DNA from: Seriola aureovittata
Lineage: Eukaryota; Chordata; Actinopteri; Carangiformes; Carangidae
DNA: 64,000 nucleotides
Direction: 5' to 3'
Assembly: GCF_021018895.1 (NCBI RefSeq)
Contig: NC_079375.1
Span: 17,109,992 to 17,173,991 of the forward strand
The notes below the pieces were generated by a model. The model ran no database searches. It was given only the letters and a program-made list of their open reading frames with translations, and was not told where the DNA came from. Positions 58,633-64,000 of this stretch are shown one piece after another; within the stretch, counting starts at the first letter, position 1, and every line of letters begins with the position of its first letter. Both the position numbers and the translations under genes were made by a program.

Positions 58633-61600
58633 GTAGGCTCAAACTACAATCTGTTTAAACTCTTTCAGGTGTACAGTGTATAACATTATACTTCTCTCTG
58701 CACCCAGAGTGACAGGGTATATTCTTCAATCTACTCTGTAAATGAATCCCTCTCAAACCTTAAATGCATTAGCACATTATCACTACAGATACTGTAAATT
58801 AGCTAAATTAGCTCAGATAAAGTTTCACAATACTTGTTTTACTGTCCACTCTCTGCAGCATATTTGCTGTGAGCCATTTACAGGCTTACAAACCCGTCTG
58901 TGCATATGTGACTAGAGTTAGAATAGAGTTCTTGTTGTTGAGGGAAACAACCTGGGTGTTGGGTAAAGACGCTGTAGCAGTTCATTTCATATCTTAAAGA
59001 CTTACTTAGTCAAAACGAATACCCCAAAACTTATATCCATTGAATAGCTCAAAAAATACCCCAAAAAGTGCATCGTATTTACAGTATGTTACTGTTGTAA
59101 TAATATTAACAAAGACCTTATTCTCATGTCAACAGGAAGCGTAGCAGTGGAGAGCTGAGTGAAAGCTCAGCGTCGACCCTGATCCCAGACCCTGACAACC
59201 TGCTGGGCCGCAGGATCCAGCACACCTGGAGGGAGAAGGGTAACGTGACCAAATGGAAAGGCACGGTCCTGGAGCGTCTAACTGTCAATAGCTCCCTCTA
59301 CATGGTCAAATATGACGGCTTTGACTGTGTCTACGGCATTGAGCTGTTCAAAGACAACCGGGTGTCCAACCTGCAGGTGTTGTCAGAGAAAGTCGGTGAG
59401 TTTCATGACTTACAGTGCATTCAGAAAGTCTTCAGACCCCTACAGTTTTTTTTCACATTTTGTTATGTTGCAGCCTTATGCTAAGATAAAAATCACTTTT
59501 CCCCCATGAATCTACGCTCATTGGAAAACCCCATAATGACAAAGTGAACTTTAGAATTATTTTTGCAATTTTTGAAAAAAAGGAAAAACTGGAATATCAC
59601 ATTTACAGAAGTATTCATACCCTTTGCTATGACAGTTTAAATTTAGCTCAGTTGCCCCCCAATTTCTCTTGATCATCATTGAGATGTTTCTACACTGTGA
59701 TTGGGGTCCACCTGTGATTGGACATGAATTGGAAAGGCATCCATATATCTCTATAAAGGGAAAAAGTTTGGAACAACCAGGACTGTTTCTAAAACTGTCC
59801 AAGCTGAGTAATCAGGGAAGATGGGCCTCGGTAAGAGAGGTTACCAAGAACCCAAAGCTCATTCTGACTGAGCTCCTGAGATCCTGTGTTGAGATGGAAG
59901 AAATTTAGAGAAGGACAACCATCACTGCAGCACTCCACTGATCTGGGCTTTACTGCAGAGTGGCCCGTTGGAAGCCTCTCCTCAGTGAAAGACACATTAA
60001 AACACCTAAAGGACTCTCAGCATGTGAGAAACAAGATTCTCTTGTCTGATGAAATCAAGATTGAAATGTTTGACCTCAGTTCTAAGCGTCATGTCTGGAG
60101 GGAGCCAGGCACCGCTCATCACCTGACCAATGCCATCCCAACAGTGAAGCATGGTGGTGTCAGCATCAGGTTGTTGGGGTGTTTTTCAGCAGCAGGGACA
60201 GGGAGACTGGTCAGGGTTGAGAGAAAGTGAACAGTGCAAAGTACAGAGATATCCTTAATGACAGCCTGATCCAGAGCACTCAGGACCTCAGACGGGTCCA
60301 AAGGTTTACCTTCCAACAGGACAATGACCTGAAGCACACAGCCAAGACAATACAGGATTGGCTCAGGGACAACTCTGTGAATATCCTTGAGTGGCCCAAC
60401 CAGAGCCCTCACATCTCTGGAGAAACCTGAAAATGGCCGTGTACTGAAAATCCCCATCCAGCTTGACACAGCTTAAGAGGAACTGCAGAGGAGAATGGCA
60501 GAAAAATCCCCAAATTTGGGTGTGCAACCCTTGTGGCATCATAACCAAGAAGACTTTAGGCTGTAATCGCTGCCAAAGGTGCTTCAGCTAACTACCAAGT
60601 AAAGGGTCTGAATACTTATGTATCTCTAATCATTGACATAATTTAGCATTGCCTGGGGTGTGCATGTTGTAAATAGTTTTTAGCCATTTCTGAAGATTTT
60701 GAGTTGTTTTTTTTCTAGTGTGGTGGTGGTCTATTGTTGGTAACTACCCAGTTCTTCTTCTGTTTACTCCAAACACAGGGCTGTTGTTGCAGAGACACAT
60801 GAAACATATCACTGAGGGTTTGCCTCAAATGTAAAAACCTGAGCAAAGTGTATGTTGAATCAAAATCAATTCAACTGATTGTAGACAGCAACAGAACAGA
60901 AAATGTAAAAATGTGATAGTTTATAGCTTCAAATGATAACAGTGACAGTGAATACTAGAGTCCAACTGATGCTGGACTTCAGGGAGAAATTATTATTCTA
61001 ATCTTTTTATGGTCAAAAAAGTCCTCACTTCCATGGGCTAATCTTTTAGGGCTAATGTATTATCCCATAATCATAACGCGCAATTAATTTAGCATATTTT
61101 GGTCCTTAGTCAGCATTATACTGATATTTTAAAGTCACAATATACTGTATCATCTGAGATCTATAAAGTTTTCAGGTTATCAGGCTAATCAGAGTGTCTT
61201 GTCCTTCCTGCAGTGAATAACAAAATAAAGGTGCCTCCTGGGGCAGAGGAGCTGGTGGGCCGTGCTGTGGAGCATCTGTTCGAGAAGGAAGATGGTGAGA
61301 AAAACGAGTGGCGAGGCATGGTGCTGTCCCGAGCCCCCATCATGACCCACTGGTATTACATCACCTACGAGAAGGACCCAGTGCTGTACATGTACCAGCT
61401 GTGGGACGACTATAAGGATGGAGATCTACGTGTCCTGCCAGAGTCAGGTACGGTAACGAAAGCTTTTTTGTTATGTGCATAGAAATAACTATATTTCAGA
61501 TTCTCCTGGAAAGGTGGGAGGGGGACAGGACAAATTTACATTCTCAGCGTTATGAAATACTCCAATGTCTCCTCTTTTTTTTCCTGAACATTTTGTGCAG

Positions 61601-62018
61601 TTTCTTCTTGATTGAATGTTAAAAGAGTCTGTTCTTATCATGGAGTGACAATACTAAGTGGAGAAAGTAGTAGAGGAAACGAGGCCAGAGACATAAATAA
61701 ACTAAACTAAATAAAATGTTTAAATTCTGGCCTGGAGTTGTGGAAATTGTCTGTTCCTGCTAAGTTGGTCTTTCTAATTTATCTGCCTTTTGTTTATCCA
61801 TCTGTCGTCCAGAGAACAAACACCTGCTGCCAGCAGACAGGAAGCCTGGTGAGGAGCCAGAGAGCCTTGTGGGTAAACAGGTGGAGTATGTCACAGATAA
61901 CGGCCTGAAGAGGACAGGATTGGTCATCTACCAGGTTCCAGCAAAGCCCACGGTATATTACATCAAATATGATGATGACGTTCACATCCACGTCTACGAT
62001 CTAGTGAAGACCACCTAG
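58613..62018 (+). CDS. Spindlin-family histone reader (four coding exons)
   Basis: Spindlins are nuclear proteins with three Tudor-like Spin/Ssty repeats that read H3K4me3 and H3R8 methylation and promote transcription, meiosis and growth. Exons 58613-58632, 59136-59395, 61214-61447 and 61813-62018 join in frame to 239 residues. Repeat 1 (about 29-93) keeps the cage aromatics equivalent to human SPIN1 Trp62, Trp72, Tyr91 and Tyr98. Repeat 2 (about 105-170) keeps those equivalent to Phe141, Trp151, Tyr170 and Tyr177, the H3K4me3 pocket. Repeat 3 ends VYDLVKTT, close to SPIN1 VYDLVKTS. The basic N terminus (MSKKRGRKRSS) is much shorter than and unlike that of SPIN1, so this is probably another fish spindlin paralogue (spina/spinb/spinw type); I do not assign a symbol. 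A start at the ATG 58605 would be out of frame. Confidence 0.92.
59136..59395 (+). CDS. Spindlin coding exon 2 (Spin/Ssty repeat 1)
   Basis: Encodes the Ser-rich linker and repeat 1, including [17 protein letters not shown] and [15 protein letters not shown]. The donor is GTCG|gtgagt. A Tc1-type element begins 16 bases later. Confidence 0.95.
59411..60625 (+). mobile_element. Decayed Tc1/mariner-type DNA transposon in a spindlin intron
   Basis: A TA dinucleotide is followed by CAGTGCATTCAGAAAGTC, the usual Tc1-like fish inverted-terminal start, and by the CACATTTTGTTATGTTGCAG block. Transposase pieces appear in shifting frames between about 59780 and 60450: an HTH-region remnant, [12 protein letters not shown] with the first catalytic Asp, and [18 protein letters not shown] with the second. 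The segment that should hold the third acidic residue is deleted near 60411. The right end stops near 60625 after GGGTCTGAATACTTATGTA, so the matching right terminus is missing. The copy cannot move by itself. Confidence 0.85.
59780..60450 (+). pseudogene. Tc1-like transposase pseudogene
   Basis: Fragments of a DDE transposase in at least two frames, with frameshifts, a stop near 60230 and loss of the third catalytic position. The longest piece covers the catalytic core region. Confidence 0.82.
61214..61447 (+). CDS. Spindlin coding exon 3 (Spin/Ssty repeat 2)
   Basis: Encodes [20 protein letters not shown] and [20 protein letters not shown], which form the H3K4me3 aromatic pocket in spindlins. 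Confidence 0.96.
61813..62018 (+). CDS. Spindlin coding exon 4 (Spin/Ssty repeat 3)
   Basis: Encodes [19 protein letters not shown] and [20 protein letters not shown]; stop codon TAG. Confidence 0.95.
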
Positions 62019-62300
62019 TACTGACTGCCCAGTTTCATCTTCAGCTGACGGCTAACTTTTGTCCTGACCAGTCGTTACCTGTTAAAGTGTTAAAGATTTC
62101 ATTCCTCCCGCAGTGGGAGGCAATGTGCCGAAGTCAAAAGCCCCGTCTTTTAAAAAATTTTTTGTTTTGTTTTTACCTTTTGGCCTCCAGAGGCTTCCTT
62201 CAGTCTCACATTACAAGACATCTTGGTTTTTGATTTTCAATTTTAAGTTAATAAATGACAAATAGGTCCTCTTCAATGTAAATAAAGCAGGTCTGAGACC
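62019..62300 (+). other. Spindlin 3' UTR (approximate)
   Basis: Short 3' UTR judged from two close poly(A) signals. A longer form is possible. Confidence 0.5.
62250..62286 (+). terminator. Two spindlin poly(A) signals
   Basis: AATAAA at 62250-62255 and again at 62281-62286, about 235-270 bases after the stop codon. Confidence 0.6.
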
Positions 62301-64000
62301 AGTTGTATAGCCCAGCAGATGACATGGAGCTAGACGTTTGATTTGGTTAAACCACACTTGTATAGTGCAACTTTCAAACTCCAAATGCATACTTTTTGTA
62401 AGCAACACATCAAACTAAAAGAATCCAGCTTTCTTACCTATACCTCTGTGTTTTGCTCATATTTCATTTCACTTTTATATGCCTGTGCTATTTATTTCAT
62501 CTGGAATATCTGGCTATGCTGCTGGTAACATTTTGGCAAAACCCGTCTGCTGTGCATAATGTGTGTCACTGGGTAGGCCTCAGATTGTTGAATATAGAAT
62601 ATTCATTCAACCAGTGTGCTAATTTTACCATCACAGTGAAGTCAGATTTCAGTTGCAGTGCGTAAGCACTGATGAGGCTCGACTGTATCTCACATCATGG
62701 ATAGAAAACCAGATTCATCTAAAATGTCATTTATCATATTATTGTTCTGTTTTTTACATTATGATATATGAAAAATACTGATGTTGATGTCAAGTTGTTT
62801 CCGTGGTGTTTGTGCTACACACTATTTATGTAGTTCAAATTGGCCATCAACATTGTTTAGTATTTTAGACTTTAGTCTTTATTATTTGCCAAAAATGAAT
62901 GATGTGATATGATATATTCAGGCCTCAAAATATTGTTCTTGGTGACCCTAAATATGTTTTGTTCTGTAAATATAATCTTGAGACATTTTTATGAACGTAA
63001 AACAAAGCTGCTTGAAAATGATTTTCTCGTCCAGTTGTTTGTCAAAGGCTGTTTGTATTGCAGTGGATATTTGGTTCATTCACATGAGTGTGTTCCATCA
63101 TGGAGGTAAGAAGTACACTACATTCATTTAATGAAACAGATGACACATTTTATTAGATTAGGAACATGAGCAGCTCCCTGAAGCACGTCAAGAGATCAGT
63201 GAAATGATTAAAAGTCGGGTCCAGTGAAACAAAAAAGAATGATTTAGTATATTGTACTGAAGAAGTTTTTATCTGTTGTTAAATAATGGCTTGATTCATA
63301 TTTGTGCCCCTATGATTGTGATTTTTGGGGTGATCTAATAGTATTATTCATACTTGATAGCATGCTTTTAATTGCTATAATTCATAATCTTATGACTTCC
63401 TGTTTTATGTCTTTAGCTACATATATATATTGTTGGTATAGTGACAGAATTTGAACTATTCAAAATGTGAATATTTCCATGGTTTGCTGGCCACGTGTAT
63501 TATCCATGTAACCGAATGTGAAATGCCAGTTTATACAATTACATTGAGAGACGTCTCTCCTTGACCATTCTGAATACAGTGGATGGACTCAGATTCAGAC
63601 TTGACGCACATTTTGTCAGTTGCTTTAATTTAGAGCCATCGTCATTTTTAACAATGCAATGGTCAAAAACCTTTCACACATATTTCGGTAAAATATATAT
63701 TTTTGAAATTGAATAGCTGCTGCCTCCGAACTATAGGACAGAAGGAGATTCAACACAGCCCACTTTAGTCATTGTGAGAGAGAGGTCATTATAAGTGTGT
63801 TACCTTAGAAAGTTGCTGCTGCAGAACATACATGGGCCATGAAGCTCAAGTGTCATTGTGTAAAAATGTATTTAATTTCAAAGGAACAGCTTAAAATGAA
63901 CTCCCTGTATAAGTAAATGTGAAAAACTTGCACAAGCAAATTAGACTCTGGATGAGGTGAGCAGAGCTTGACACATGCTGACACAAGTTCACACCTGCAA
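62301..64000. other. Downstream intergenic DNA, no gene seen
   Basis: AT-rich sequence with short open frames only. No exon, RNA gene or clear repeat was recognised. Confidence 0.5.

Noticed and set aside
59780..60450. Active transposase gene
   Set aside because: Frameshifts, an internal stop, loss of the third catalytic position and a missing right terminus show it is dead.

Overview
The window reads as nuclear DNA of a ray-finned (teleost) fish. The genes are split by GT-AG introns, codon use is vertebrate, dinucleotide microsatellites are very dense, and several repeat families typical of fish are present: a Tc1-type DNA transposon remnant, a SINE with an L2-type 3' end, and short non-autonomous elements. 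No bacterial operon, CRISPR array, rRNA or free-standing tRNA gene was seen.

Three protein-coding genes are supported, all on the + strand. (1) rnf126, nine coding exons from 815 to 5547, encodes a 311-residue RING-H2 E3 ubiquitin ligase. (2) hcn2, eight coding exons from 9535 to 37443, encodes a hyperpolarization-activated cyclic-nucleotide-gated channel of about 1162 residues. Its internal exon sizes (424, 162, 219, 147, 241, 165) are those of vertebrate HCN genes. A long 3' UTR probably follows. (3) A spindlin-family histone reader, four coding exons from 58613 to 62018, encodes 239 residues and has a likely non-coding first exon ending at 57903. RNF126 and HCN2 are also close neighbours on human 19p13.3, so the left half is conserved synteny and supports calling the channel HCN2 rather than HCN4.

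Layout: 1-600, no gene seen; 600-6560, rnf126 with promoter and 3' UTR; 6560-9380, intergenic; 9380-about 42715, hcn2, with introns 3 (8.5 kb) and 4 (10.4 kb) full of repeats; 42.7-57.3 kb, gene-poor with many microsatellites; 57.35-57.64 kb, a repeat ending in a hairpin; 57.65-62.3 kb, the spindlin gene with a decayed Tc1 element in one intron; 62.3-64 kb, no further gene.

The genes do not form a pathway. The best regulatory finding is a full-consensus RE1/NRSE (REST-binding) site in hcn2 intron 2. A second, split RE1 with the same two half-sites lies in intron 1, which fits REST control of a neuronal and cardiac channel. Other leads are complementary (TG)60 and (CA)18 tracts flanking rnf126 exons 5-7, inverted repeat copies flanking the hcn2 pore exon, paired E2F sites at the spindlin promoter, and a 30-base G run in hcn2 intron 3. 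I found no convincing previously undescribed gene system. Splice sites and identities come from reading the sequence and recalling the protein families; no database search or alignment program was run.
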